From Clostridia bacterium (lineage in GTDB: Bacteria > Bacillota_A > Clostridia > Christensenellales > Borkfalkiaceae), in contig JAFTQI010000015.1 in the NCBI GenBank assembly GCA_017462825.1, forward strand, positions 1 to 31,665: a stretch of 31,665 bases of DNA, in the 5' to 3' direction. The notes beneath the pieces are model-generated. The model did no database searches, was not told the origin of the DNA, and saw only the letters and a list, made by a program, of their open reading frames with translations. This document shows, one piece after another, positions 14,344 through 21,652 of the stretch. Each line of letters begins with the position of its first letter. Position 1 is the first letter of the stretch. Made by a program: the position numbers and the translations under genes.

Positions 14344-15717
14344 ATGAAAAAAGAAATTCCCTATAAAATCTATCTTGATGAAACGGAACTCCCGAAATAT
14401 TGGCTGAATTTGCGCGCTTTTATGGATAAGAAACCCGCGCCTCTTTTGAACCCAAAGACCTTACAGCCGATGACGGCGGAAGAGCTTTCGAATGTTTTTT
14501 GCGCGGAGCTTGCCCGCCAAGAAGTCGACGATACGACAAAATATATTGAAATTCCGACGGAAGTACGCGATTTCTATAAAATGTACCGCCCCGCGCCCCT
14601 CATTCGCGCGTATTGCTTGGAAAAAGTACTCGATACGCCCGCGCATATTTATTATAAGTTTGAGGGCAACAATACGTCGGGCTCGCACAAGCTCAACTCC
14701 GCAATCGCGCAAGCCTACTATGCGAAAGAACAGGGCTTGAAAGGCGTAACGACGGAAACGGGCGCAGGACAATGGGGTACGGCACTTTCCATGGCTTGTT
14801 CTTATTTCGGTTTGGACTGCAACGTATATATGGTTAAGGTCTCCTACGAACAAAAGCCGTTCCGCAGGGAAGTAATGCGCACTTACGGTGCGACGGTTAC
14901 CCCCTCCCCGTCCATGACGACGGAAGTAGGCAGAAAAATCAACGAAGAATTCCCTGGCACGGGCGGTTCGCTCGGCTGCGCGATTTCCGAAGCGGTGGAA
15001 GCGGCGTCGAATAAAGACGGTTACCGTTACGCGCTCGGCAGCGTGCTCAATCAAGTGCTTTTACATCAATCGGTGATCGGTTTGGAAACGAAAACCGCGC
15101 TCGATAAATACGGCGTAAAAGCGGATATTATTATCGGCTGCGCGGGCGGTGGCTCGAACCTTGGCGGTTTGATCGCTCCCTTTATGGCAGAACAAGTGGA
15201 AGGCAAAGCCAACTACCGCTTTATTGCCGTTGAACCCGCCTCCTGTCATACGCTTACACGCGGTAAGTACGCGTACGATTATTGCGACACGGGTAAAGTG
15301 TGTCCCCTCGCGAAGATGTATACGCTGGGCTCGGGCTTTATCCCGTCGGCAAGCCACGCGGGCGGACTTCGCTATCACGGCATGACGAGTACCCTTTCCG
15401 AGCTTTACGATCAAGGACTGATGGAAGCGCGTTCGGTAGAGCAAACGAAGGTCTTTGAGGCGGCGGAATATTTTGCTAGAATCGAAGGTATTTTACCCGC
15501 TCCCGAATCAGCGCACGCCATTCGTGTAGCCATTGACGAAGCCCTTAAATGCAAGGAAACGGGCGAACATAAGAATATCGTATTCGGTTTGACAGGTACA
15601 GGATATTTCGATATGATGAGCTATGAAAAATTCCACGACGGAAAGATGAGCGATTATATTCCTTCGGACGAAGAACTTCAAAAAGGCTTTGCGGGTTTAC
15701 CCGATTTAAAACTTTAA
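14344..15717 (+). CDS. trpB: Tryptophan synthase beta chain-like protein (TrpB2 type)
   Basis: The 457-aa protein is longer than the usual TrpB (about 400) and has the N-terminal extension and RPAPLIRAYCLE segment of the TrpB2 group. PLP lysine K116 lies in NTSGSHKLNSA and the catalytic glutamate E138 in TTETGAGQWG; GCAGGGSNLGG near 260 binds the cofactor phosphate. No trpA or other trp gene is nearby. Stand-alone TrpB2 enzymes condense indole with serine and have been proposed to salvage indole. An AAGGAG site 11 bases upstream supports the start. It is monocistronic, with its own promoter and a strong terminator. Confidence 0.92.
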   Translation: MKKEIPYKIYLDETELPKYWLNLRAFMDKKPAPLLNPKTLQPMTAEELSNVFCAELARQEVDDTTKYIEIPTEVRDFYKMYRPAPLIRAYCLEKVLDTPAHIYYKFEGNNTSGSHKLNSAIAQAYYAKEQGLKGVTTETGAGQWGTALSMACSYFGLDCNVYMVKVSYEQKPFRREVMRTYGATVTPSPSMTTEVGRKINEEFPGTGGSLGCAISEAVEAASNKDGYRYALGSVLNQVLLHQSVIGLETKTALDKYGVKADIIIGCAGGGSNLGGLIAPFMAEQVEGKANYRFIAVEPASCHTLTRGKYAYDYCDTGKVCPLAKMYTLGSGFIPSASHAGGLRYHGMTSTLSELYDQGLMEARSVEQTKVFEAAEYFARIEGILPAPESAHAIRVAIDEALKCKETGEHKNIVFGLTGTGYFDMMSYEKFHDGKMSDYIPSDEELQKGFAGLPDLKL

Positions 15718-15734
15718 AAAAACAAAAACTTTTA

Positions 15735-15767
15735 AAAGCGTTTGCAAAAATTGCAAACGCTTTTTTT
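15735..15767 (+). terminator. Intrinsic terminator of trpB2
   Basis: AGCGTTTGCAA (15737-15747) and TTGCAAACGCT (15751-15761) form a perfect 11-bp stem followed by seven T residues. Confidence 0.93.
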
Positions 15768-15836
15768 ATGCGGATAGCCGCATATGTTTTAACCGCTCAA
15801 CGCAGACACGGCCACGTCAAATGCGGTTTTCCGCAT
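15768..15836. repeat. Two copies of a small hairpin motif in a gene-free stretch
   Basis: ATGCGG-N4-CCGCAT occurs at 15768-15783 and again at 15821-15836. They sit in a gene-free interval (15762-16026) between trpB2 and the queH terminator. The rest of that interval holds a GTCGAAATT/AATTTTCGAC imperfect hairpin near 15952 and no open frame with coding character. Confidence 0.55.
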
Positions 15837-16026
15837 ACTTAATCCCCTACCGAGCCATTGCGCGGTTTTAGGCGTTTTTTGACAATTTTTAGGGACTTTT
15901 CTAAGAATTTGTCATATGCGTTTCCCGATAGCTATCTCTATGCGCACTTGTCGAAATTCGGCAATTTTCGACCGTCGAATTTTGACGTATGCATATCCAA
16001 ACAAATGTGGATTTCCGTCACGCCGC

Positions 16027-16055
16027 AAAAAAGCCGCCCTTTTTCAAGAGCGACT
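16027..16055 (-). terminator. Intrinsic terminator of queH
   Basis: A 9-bp stem with G-U pairs (16032-16040 with 16047-16055) is followed in the minus direction by six T residues, about 50 bp after the queH stop codon. Confidence 0.8.
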
Positions 16056-16103
16056 TTACGTTTCACAAATTTAGTTTTTCAACGTCCTTTTATCACTTGT
16101 TAT

Positions 16104-16691
16104 TTATCTTTTGGAATATTTACAGCCGCAAAAATCCTGCCGATATAAGCCGTATTCTTTGGAAAGTTCGATGGAGCGGTAGTAGCCGCCTTTCTTTTTA
16201 AAATCGGTGTATAAGTAGTTCAATTCGTACTTTGCCCCAACCTTTTCGCCGATTTCGTTCAGCCAATCGGCATTCTTATGCGGACTCAACGTCAACGTCG
16301 TACCGAACCAAGCAAACGAATTTTCTTTCGCTGCCTGCGCCGTTTTTTCTAAACGCAAAGCATAACAATCATAGCATCTTGCGCCTCGTTCCGGTTCATT
16401 TTCCTTGCCTTGCGCGATTTTTACAAAGGCTTCCGCGTCGTGATCGCAGTCCAAAATCTCCGCCCAACCCGTTTCTTTTAAAAAACGAATTTGCTCCGAT
16501 TTCCGCTTTTCGTATTCTTCCCACTCGTCAATGTTGGGATTGTAATACAAAACAGTCACTTGAAAAGTTTCTTTCAATCGCTCCAAACACGCGGACGAGC
16601 AGGGCGCGCAACAGCTATGCAATAGTAGCCGTTCCCCCTTTTCCACGTTCTTCATTTGTTCTTTCATAAGAAGCTCGTAATTGCGTTTCAT
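16104..16691 (-). CDS. queH: Epoxyqueuosine reductase QueH
   Basis: QueH reduces epoxyqueuosine in tRNA to queuosine, the final step in organisms lacking QueG. The 195-aa protein has the family signature HSCCAPCSS (C27, C28, C31), the CYDCY pair (C106, C109) and the C-terminal FCGCKYS (C188, C190), which provide the iron-sulfur and second metal ligands. QueA, the preceding step, is encoded at 22479-23513 in the same window. The start codon lies exactly six bases after a perfect TATAAT with a TTGACA 17 bp further up, and there is no ribosome binding site, so the mRNA should be leaderless. The N-terminus matches the length of QueH relatives, so a later start is unlikely. Confidence 0.95.
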   Translation of the reverse strand: MKRNYELLMKEQMKNVEKGERLLLHSCCAPCSSACLERLKETFQVTVLYYNPNIDEWEEYEKRKSEQIRFLKETGWAEILDCDHDAEAFVKIAQGKENEPERGARCYDCYALRLEKTAQAAKENSFAWFGTTLTLSPHKNADWLNEIGEKVGAKYELNYLYTDFKKKGGYYRSIELSKEYGLYRQDFCGCKYSKR

Positions 16692-16697
16692 GGGTAT

Positions 16698-16726
16698 ATT
16701 ATATCCAAACTTCCCCTATTTGTCAA
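16698..16726 (-). promoter_or_regulatory. queH promoter (predicts leaderless mRNA)
   Basis: Minus-strand TTGACA (16721-16726), 17-bp spacer and TATAAT (16698-16703) are a perfect consensus. Six bases separate TATAAT from the ATG, so position +1 falls on the A of the start codon at 16691. Confidence 0.9.
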
Positions 16727-16740
16727 GCGGCGCAAGGGAC

Positions 16741-16769
16741 TTGACAAAACCGCGCATTTTTTATATAAT
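16741..16769 (+). promoter_or_regulatory. rlmL-like gene promoter (predicts leaderless mRNA)
   Basis: TTGACA (16741-16746), 17-bp spacer and TATAAT (16764-16769) are again a perfect consensus. Six bases separate TATAAT from the ATG at 16776. The -35 boxes of this and the queH promoter are only 14 bp apart, back to back. Confidence 0.9.
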
Positions 16770-16775
16770 ATGCGT

Positions 16776-17930
16776 ATGAAACTGCTTATCCCCGTCGCGT
16801 CGGGTCTTGAACAAATTACAAAACGACAGCTTTTTTCGCTTGGCTACGAGAAAGCGCCTGCCGACAACGGGCGTATCGAGCTCGACGGCGAATGGGCGGA
16901 CGTCGCAAGATTGAACGTACTCCTTCGCAGCGGCGAACGAGTGCTGATTTTGCTTGCACGCTTTACCGCGACCACTTTCGACGAGTTGTACGACGGCGTA
17001 TATAATATCCCTTGGGAATCTTACCTTACCGCCGATTCTAAAATTTTGATGGACGGGAAAAGCGTACAAAGTACGCTTGCAGCAATCAAAGTTTCGGGCG
17101 GAGTCGCAAAAAAGGCGATTATCCGCAGACTCGCGGATAAGCTTTCTATGGGTCAACGCACCTTTTCGGAAACGGGCGCGCGGTCGATTGTCGGGATTTC
17201 CGTATTCAAGGACGAAGTGAGCGTAACGCTCGATACGTCGGGAGACGGACTACACAAACGCGGCTACCGCTCTCTCGCCTATTCCGCGCCTTTAAAAGAA
17301 ACGCTCGCGGCGGCGCTCATCGATTCAACCTTTTATAACCCCGATCGGGATATCGATAAGCCGTTTGCCGATCTTTTTTGCGGCAGCGGGACTTTGCCCA
17401 TAGAAGCGGCGATGAAGGCTTTGAAAATCGCGCCTGGACTTAATCGAGATTTTGATTTTGTGCATTGGTCGTGCGCGCCGAAAGGTTTGCTTGACCGAGC
17501 GAAAGAAGAAGCGAAAGACTTAGAAAACCGCGCGGCAAAACCCGTGATTTTTGCTTCGGATATCAGCGAAAACGCGATTTCGATTGCAAAGTACCACGCA
17601 AAACGCGCGGGCGTAGAAAAGAATATCCGTTTTTCCGTCTCGGACGCGCGAAACTTTACAAGCAATTTAAAGTACGGCGTACTTCTTTCCAATCCTCCTT
17701 ATGGGGAACGACTGTCCGAGGAAAAGGACGTGCAAAAACTTATGCAGGGCTTGGGGAAAACTTTCCGCTCTTTATCCGATTGGAACGCGTATATTTTGAC
17801 CTCTTTGCCCGATTTCGAGCGGTATTTCGGCAAGCGCGCGGATAAAAAGAAAAAACTGTTCAACGCGAACTTGGTATGCGGTTTTTACTCTTATTTTGGA
17901 AAATCGCCCAAAGAAAAAGACAAAAAATAA
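16776..17930 (+). CDS. rlmL: THUMP-domain RNA N2-guanine methyltransferase, RlmL/RlmK-type
   Basis: The 384-aa protein has an N-terminal ferredoxin-like/THUMP RNA-binding region (about 1-155) and a Rossmann methyltransferase domain with LFCGSGTLPIEAA at 200-212 and the catalytic NPPY at 306-309. This matches the RlmL N-terminal half (YpsC-like in Firmicutes), which makes m2G2445 in 23S rRNA. The start used here is where the upstream promoter puts the transcription start; an ATG six bases earlier would lie partly over the promoter, and longer frames to 16656 would cross the promoter and queH. No Shine-Dalgarno is present. It is followed after 11 bp by a membrane-protein gene. Confidence 0.9.
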   Translation: MKLLIPVASGLEQITKRQLFSLGYEKAPADNGRIELDGEWADVARLNVLLRSGERVLILLARFTATTFDELYDGVYNIPWESYLTADSKILMDGKSVQSTLAAIKVSGGVAKKAIIRRLADKLSMGQRTFSETGARSIVGISVFKDEVSVTLDTSGDGLHKRGYRSLAYSAPLKETLAAALIDSTFYNPDRDIDKPFADLFCGSGTLPIEAAMKALKIAPGLNRDFDFVHWSCAPKGLLDRAKEEAKDLENRAAKPVIFASDISENAISIAKYHAKRAGVEKNIRFSVSDARNFTSNLKYGVLLSNPPYGERLSEEKDVQKLMQGLGKTFRSLSDWNAYILTSLPDFERYFGKRADKKKKLFNANLVCGFYSYFGKSPKEKDKK

Positions 17931-17941
17931 GGCAAAATATT

Positions 17942-18712
17942 ATGTTTGATTACACAAAGACCGCTATCAATAAAATCGTAGCGGATTTTAAAAAATTTTC
18001 CTACCGTTTTAACATAGGCGCGCAAATTGTTTACATAGCGTATTTGATTTATGCGTTAATCGCAAACACGGAATTATGGATTATTAATACCATTCTCCTT
18101 GCCCTTTCCGCGATATATTTTATTTTCTTTCTGGTCGCCACGGCAAAGGACGCGAGTAAAACGCTTAAAAAACGGGTGAAAACGGTTTTTAAGCGTTGCA
18201 AACAAGTTGTCAAATTTTTCACGCTCGGCGTCATGCTCTATGGGATTTGGCAAACGTCTACGCACGTCGATCCCCTTTCCGTGATTTTGACAGCGCTTAT
18301 GATTGTCGGCTGGGTCTTGCAAATCCTTTTTGAAATCATTTTAGTTTTCTTTTTGAATAAAGCAAACTTTGTTTGGGAAGCCGTGCAAGCGGATAAAGAC
18401 GAGTTTGTCAAGCCCGCAAAAAGCGTAGGAAACTTCTTCAAGCGCATTACGGGCAGAGAAATAGAAGAAGAAAAAGAGCCGACAAAAAACCGCTTGCTTT
18501 TAGACGGAATGGTGGAAGAATACCGCGAGAAAAAAATCGAAGAAAAGAAAGAGAAAAAGCGCGCAAAAAAGGAAGCCCAGCGGCAAGCAAAGCTCACCGC
18601 CAAACAAAAAAAGAAAGAAGAAAAAATCGCAAAGAAAGCCGTGAAAAAGAAGAATAAACGCGTACCTGCCCCCATCGAGGAGCTTGCAAGCGCGAACGAA
18701 AACAATCAATAA
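17942..18712 (+). CDS. Membrane protein with highly charged C-terminal tail
   Basis: The 256-aa protein has about four membrane segments (roughly residues 23-40, 43-62, 83-100 and 104-132) and a cytoplasmic tail of some 110 residues made largely of Lys, Glu, Ala and Arg, likely to form a charged helix or coiled coil. I do not recognise the family. The ATG used has a weak AAGGCA site and lies 11 bp after the rlmL-like gene; an earlier in-frame ATG at 17876 overlaps that gene and adds 22 residues. It is the last gene of the transcript, ended by a 13-bp hairpin. The basic tail could bind RNA or ribosomes, but that is a guess from composition alone. Confidence 0.75.
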   Translation: MFDYTKTAINKIVADFKKFSYRFNIGAQIVYIAYLIYALIANTELWIINTILLALSAIYFIFFLVATAKDASKTLKKRVKTVFKRCKQVVKFFTLGVMLYGIWQTSTHVDPLSVILTALMIVGWVLQILFEIILVFFLNKANFVWEAVQADKDEFVKPAKSVGNFFKRITGREIEEEKEPTKNRLLLDGMVEEYREKKIEEKKEKKRAKKEAQRQAKLTAKQKKKEEKIAKKAVKKKNKRVPAPIEELASANENNQ

Positions 18713-18713
18713 A

Positions 18714-18749
18714 GGGAAGCGAGAACAAACCGTTCTCGCTTCCCTTTTT
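18714..18749. terminator. Terminator, shared by membrane-protein gene and candidate sRNA
   Basis: GGGAAGCGAGAAC (18714-18726) and GTTCTCGCTTCCC (18732-18744) form a perfect 13-bp stem followed by TTTTTC on the plus strand. In the minus direction it is followed by TTTATTG, so it could also stop the transcript coming from the promoter at 18881-18909. Confidence 0.88.
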
Positions 18750-18874
18750 CAAAAAATCCAAAGTACTCCTATAAAGCTTTATACCCGCCCTCGGTGTGGC
18801 ACACGGCAAGGACAGGTATCAAAGCAATAGGTTTATTGTGTGAACTATGTAATAAAGTCTCTCTCGACTCTCTT
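18745..18874 (-). ncRNA. Candidate iron-regulated small RNA
   Basis: A consensus minus-strand promoter (18881-18909) with a metal-regulator palindrome at the same position as in the feoA promoter fires into an interval with no convincing ORF and a hairpin terminator at 18714-18744, predicting an RNA of about 130-160 nt. Within it ATACC pairs with GGTAT, enclosing CCTT/AGGG and GTG/CAC stems (about 18779-18820), a plausible stem-loop with C-rich segments. An alternative is a short peptide; the only frame starts at TTG (18809) without a ribosome binding site and overruns the terminator. A functional parallel would be Fur-regulated RyhB or FsrA, but no sequence match is claimed. Confidence 0.5.
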
Positions 18875-18880
18875 AATATG

Positions 18881-18909
18881 ATTATAACATATTCACTCTT
18901 GATTGTCAA
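18881..18909 (-). promoter_or_regulatory. Consensus promoter of the candidate sRNA
   Basis: Minus-strand TTGACA (18904-18909), 17-bp spacer, TATAAT (18881-18886). The predicted start is near 18874. No protein-coding gene lies downstream before the next terminator. Confidence 0.8.
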
Positions 18910-18915
18910 GAAAAA

Positions 18916-18929
18916 TTAACTATGGTTAA
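18916..18929. promoter_or_regulatory. DtxR-type operator, copy 1
   Basis: TTAACTATGGTTAA has perfect TTAAC/GTTAA arms around four bases. It lies six bases upstream of the sRNA -35 box. Read on the minus strand it is almost identical to the palindrome upstream of feoA. Confidence 0.65.
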
Positions 18930-18947
18930 GAAATGTTTCTTTTGGAA

Positions 18948-18974
18948 GGCGTACGTTTCACGTACGCCTTTTTT
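18948..18974. terminator. Hairpin downstream of the feo operon
   Basis: GGCGTACGT (18948-18956) and ACGTACGCC (18960-18968) form a 9-bp stem. The T tract (18969-18974) is on the plus strand; in the minus direction, that of the feo operon, the tail is only TTCC. It may stop feo transcription weakly. Confidence 0.6.
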
Positions 18975-18975
18975 A

Positions 18976-19167
18976 TTATTCGTCTTTATGAGAACAGCAG
19001 CAAGAGTTTTCTCCGTCCGCGTTCTTTTTTCCGTTTTTCGCGCTGCAGGAGCAGCCTGCGGGGCAGCCAATACATTTTCTACCGCTTTTTTTCGCTTTGA
19101 TAATGTAGAGAGTCACGCCGCCGACAATCAATACGATTGCCGCGATTGCAATAATTTTACCTAACAT
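18976..19167 (-). CDS. FeoB-associated Cys-rich membrane protein
   Basis: The 63-aa protein has one N-terminal membrane helix (residues 4-23) and a short cytoplasmic tail with C32, C35, C39, C41, C56, C57 and C58. It matches the FeoB-associated Cys-rich family, which replaces FeoC in many Firmicutes and is thought to bind iron or an iron-sulfur cluster near the transporter. It starts 9 bp after the feoB stop codon with AAGGTG as ribosome binding site and is the last gene of the feo operon. Confidence 0.92.
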   Translation of the reverse strand: MLGKIIAIAAIVLIVGGVTLYIIKAKKSGRKCIGCPAGCSCSAKNGKKNADGENSCCCSHKDE

Positions 19168-19176
19168 AATAACACC

Positions 19177-21177
19177 TTACGATTTTTTAAGTTCGTATTC
19201 CGCTTTCAGCTGTCTTTGTTTTTTGATAATCATGAACGTGAAGATTGCAATGATTGCAAGCACGATCAGCCAACCGACGATAGGCATCCATGCCGAGCCA
19301 AAGTTTCCGCCCGTGAAAAGAGTACCGAAGAAGAATACTAAGAAGCCGATGCTATAACCGACTGCAAATTGCAATCCGATACCCGCCCAGAACCATTTTC
19401 TATCTTTGATTTCGGAGTTCATAGCGCCGATTGCCGCAAAGCAAGGAGGCGAAAATAAGTTGAACATCAAGAACGCAAGCGCCGCCGCTTTCGAAATACC
19501 GAATACCGCCGCAATCGAGCTACCTGCAACCCCTTCCATAATCACCAAATCTTCTACGTTGATAAGGTTGGTGATACCGAAACAAATCGCAAGCGTACCG
19601 ACAACGTTTTCCTTTGCGATAAAGCCGGTAACTGCCGCCGCCGCAAGCTGCCAAGCGCATACGCCGATAACAGGCGCAATCGCATAGCCGAAAGGCAACG
19701 CAACGTCATGCAAAATCGAATCGTTGGGATTTTCCACTACGTGAAGCGTCCAATCGAAGTTTTGCATGAGATGTACCGCAAAGTTACATACGAGAATAAT
19801 CGTACCCACTTTTACTATGTAAGACCAAGCGCGGGAAAGCATAGATTTGCATGCGCCCCAAAGGCTGGGAAACTTATATTCGGGGAGTTCGATAATAAAG
19901 AAAGACTTTCTAATCTTGTGCCCCGTGAGCAAGTTAATCAAAAGCGCGCAAAGCAAGATGATAACGATACCGACGAAATACATCAACGCACCAATCCAAG
20001 AAGAATTGCCGAAGAATGCGCCGGCAAACAAGGCAATGACGGGCAATTTTGCGCCGCAAGGCATAAAGGGAGTCAGCATCGCCGTAGCTCTACGTTCTCT
20101 TTCGTTGCGAATCGTACGGCAAGCCATAACGCCAGGGATTGCGCAGCCCGTACCGATAACGAACGGGATAATAGATTTACCCGAGAGCCCTACTTTCTTA
20201 AAAATGGGGTCGAGTACGACGGAAGCGCGGGACATATATCCGCAGTCTTCCAAAAGCGCAATCAAAAAATACATGACCATAACGAGCGGCAGGAAACCTA
20301 TTACTGCAATCACACCGCCGATAATCCCGTCTACGAGAATAGAAGCCCAAACGCTGTCGCTATTGAGCGTTTCCGCAACCCATTCTTGCCCCTTTTCCAA
20401 CCAACCGACAAAGGTATCGGCAATCCAAGGGCCAAGCCATGCCTGCGAAATTGCAAACACCAAGAACATAACCACCGCAAACAAAGGAATCCTCAACCAT
20501 TTGTTGGTAAGAATCGCGTCGATTTTATCCTGTTTGTTGCGATCTTTTGTCAGTACTTTACGCGTTTCCACCGCTGAAACCACTTCGTTTACGAAAGCGA
20601 AACGCTTTCTATCCGCTTCCTCTACGACTTTTTTATCCGTAAGATCGATATCACCTTGCACGTACAAAGCAATTTGCGCTTTCCCCTTTTGCGAAACTGC
20701 CGTTTCAACAATTTCTTTCAAACCGTTCCCCGACGTGGATACCGTTTCTACAACGGGACAGCCGAGTTTTTTAGAAAGGGCTTGCACGTTAATGACTGTT
20801 TCTTTCTTTTTGTTAACGTCCGCTTTATTCAATGCAACGACAACCGGAATTCCCAGCTCCAAAAGCTGGCTCGTGAAGAATAAACCGCGACTCAAGTTCG
20901 TTGCGTCCACGATGTTGATAATCGCGTCCGGCTTTTCGTTTTGCACGTACGAGCTCGTGATGCTTTCTTCCGACGTGAACGGCGACATGGAATACGCGCC
21001 CGGCAAGTCGACTGCAATCAGTTCTTCTTCGCCGCTGTAAAAGCTCTTTTTGATAGGATGTTCTTTCCTTTCCACGGTAACGCCTGCCCAGTTGCCGACC
21101 TTTTCGTTTCTACCGGTCAACGCGTTGAACATTGTCGTTTTACCGCTGTTGGGATTGCCAGTTAAAGCAATTCTCAT
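19177..21177 (-). CDS. feoB: Ferrous iron transporter FeoB
   Basis: FeoB imports Fe(II) across the cytoplasmic membrane. The 666-aa protein has the N-terminal G domain with G1 GNPNSGKT (7-14), G3 DLPG (57-60) and G4 NKAD (117-120), a helical spacer, and a membrane part from about residue 230 with two Gate motifs (IGTGCAIPGVMACRTIRN and FSPPCFAAIGAM regions). It is shorter than E. coli FeoB (773). A GGAG site precedes the start. Gene order feoA, feoB, Cys-rich protein, with a metal-regulator palindrome upstream of feoA, indicates iron-dependent repression. Confidence 0.97.
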   Translation of the reverse strand: MRIALTGNPNSGKTTMFNALTGRNEKVGNWAGVTVERKEHPIKKSFYSGEEELIAVDLPGAYSMSPFTSEESITSSYVQNEKPDAIINIVDATNLSRGLFFTSQLLELGIPVVVALNKADVNKKKETVINVQALSKKLGCPVVETVSTSGNGLKEIVETAVSQKGKAQIALYVQGDIDLTDKKVVEEADRKRFAFVNEVVSAVETRKVLTKDRNKQDKIDAILTNKWLRIPLFAVVMFLVFAISQAWLGPWIADTFVGWLEKGQEWVAETLNSDSVWASILVDGIIGGVIAVIGFLPLVMVMYFLIALLEDCGYMSRASVVLDPIFKKVGLSGKSIIPFVIGTGCAIPGVMACRTIRNERERRATAMLTPFMPCGAKLPVIALFAGAFFGNSSWIGALMYFVGIVIILLCALLINLLTGHKIRKSFFIIELPEYKFPSLWGACKSMLSRAWSYIVKVGTIILVCNFAVHLMQNFDWTLHVVENPNDSILHDVALPFGYAIAPVIGVCAWQLAAAAVTGFIAKENVVGTLAICFGITNLINVEDLVIMEGVAGSSIAAVFGISKAAALAFLMFNLFSPPCFAAIGAMNSEIKDRKWFWAGIGLQFAVGYSIGFLVFFFGTLFTGGNFGSAWMPIVGWLIVLAIIAIFTFMIIKKQRQLKAEYELKKS

Positions 21178-21229
21178 TGTTTTTTACTCCTTATATGAAA
21201 ATTAAATGTTTTTCCGATTTCGTACGTAT

Positions 21230-21448
21230 TTAAGCTTCCACGATGATCGCTCTCGCCAAATCCTTGTCGATGTTGTATCTCGCGTCCTTGATTGCGACCA
21301 CGCAACCACCCTTCAAATGGGAAATCACCGTGATCGGTTCGCCGCTATAACAACCGAGCGAAAACAAAAACGAATTCAATTCTTCGTCGTTCGTTTCAAT
21401 GCGTCGAATTACGTACTCTCTACCTACTTCTGCCACACTTAAATCCAT
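21230..21448 (-). CDS. feoA: Ferrous iron transport protein FeoA
   Basis: This 72-aa SH3-like protein supports FeoB. It starts MDLSVAEVGREYVIRRI and contains LGCYSGEPITVI and VVAIKDARYNIDKDLA, the normal pattern of FeoA. I place the start at 21448, preceded by AGGTG; an upstream in-frame ATG at 21484 would add 12 residues and lies close to the -10 box. It is the first gene of the feo operon, 52 bp ahead of feoB. Confidence 0.92.
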   Translation of the reverse strand: MDLSVAEVGREYVIRRIETNDEELNSFLFSLGCYSGEPITVISHLKGGCVVAIKDARYNIDKDLARAIIVEA

Positions 21449-21498
21449 ATTTACACCTATTCCTTTTACTTTTTTTCTAAACACCCTATTGCTCTACT

Positions 21499-21527
21499 AG
21501 TATACAATTATATTTATGCGGTGTCAA
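21499..21527 (-). promoter_or_regulatory. feoA promoter
   Basis: Minus-strand TTGACA (21522-21527), 17-bp spacer and TATACT (21499-21504). The start site would be near 21492. Confidence 0.8.
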
Positions 21528-21534
21528 GTAAAAA

Positions 21535-21548
21535 TTAACCATAGTTAA
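21535..21548. promoter_or_regulatory. DtxR-type operator, copy 2 (feoA)
   Basis: TTAACCATAGTTAA is the reverse complement of copy 1 at 18916-18929 and lies seven bases upstream of the feoA -35 box. The dtxR-type gene lies about 100 bp away, so it is the obvious candidate regulator. Confidence 0.65.
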
Positions 21549-21594
21549 GAAATTTTTTTGAAAATTTTGGTTTTTTCGACAATTTTTTGGGCAA

Positions 21595-21623
21595 ACAAAA
21601 AAGGAAGACAAGCCGTCTTCCTT
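21595..21623 (-). terminator. Terminator of the dtxR-type gene
   Basis: AAGGAAGAC (21601-21609) pairs with GTCTTCCTT (21615-21623); in the minus direction TTTTTTGTTTG follows. Confidence 0.85.
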
Positions 21624-21652
21624 ATAATTATATAATGTAAAAAGCGACCTAC

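Noticed and set aside
16656..16775. N-terminal extension of the rlmL-like frame
   Set aside because: It would run through both divergent promoters and into the queH start and has no similarity to the family.
18238..18705. Phe/Ser-rich minus-strand frame opposite the charged membrane protein
   Set aside because: It is the mirror of Lys/Glu-rich codons on the real strand and has no independent support.
18594..18809. TTG-initiated 71-codon frame in the candidate sRNA
   Set aside because: No ribosome binding site, reads through a perfect terminator hairpin and into the opposite-strand gene tail.
18800..18900. Known RNA classes (6S, SRP RNA, tmRNA, yybP-ykoY or other riboswitches) for the sRNA interval
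   Set aside because: None of their conserved cores could be recognised by eye.
19847..21040. 397-codon plus-strand frame opposite feoB
   Set aside because: Shadow of the feoB reading frame; no ribosome binding site and no recognisable domain.
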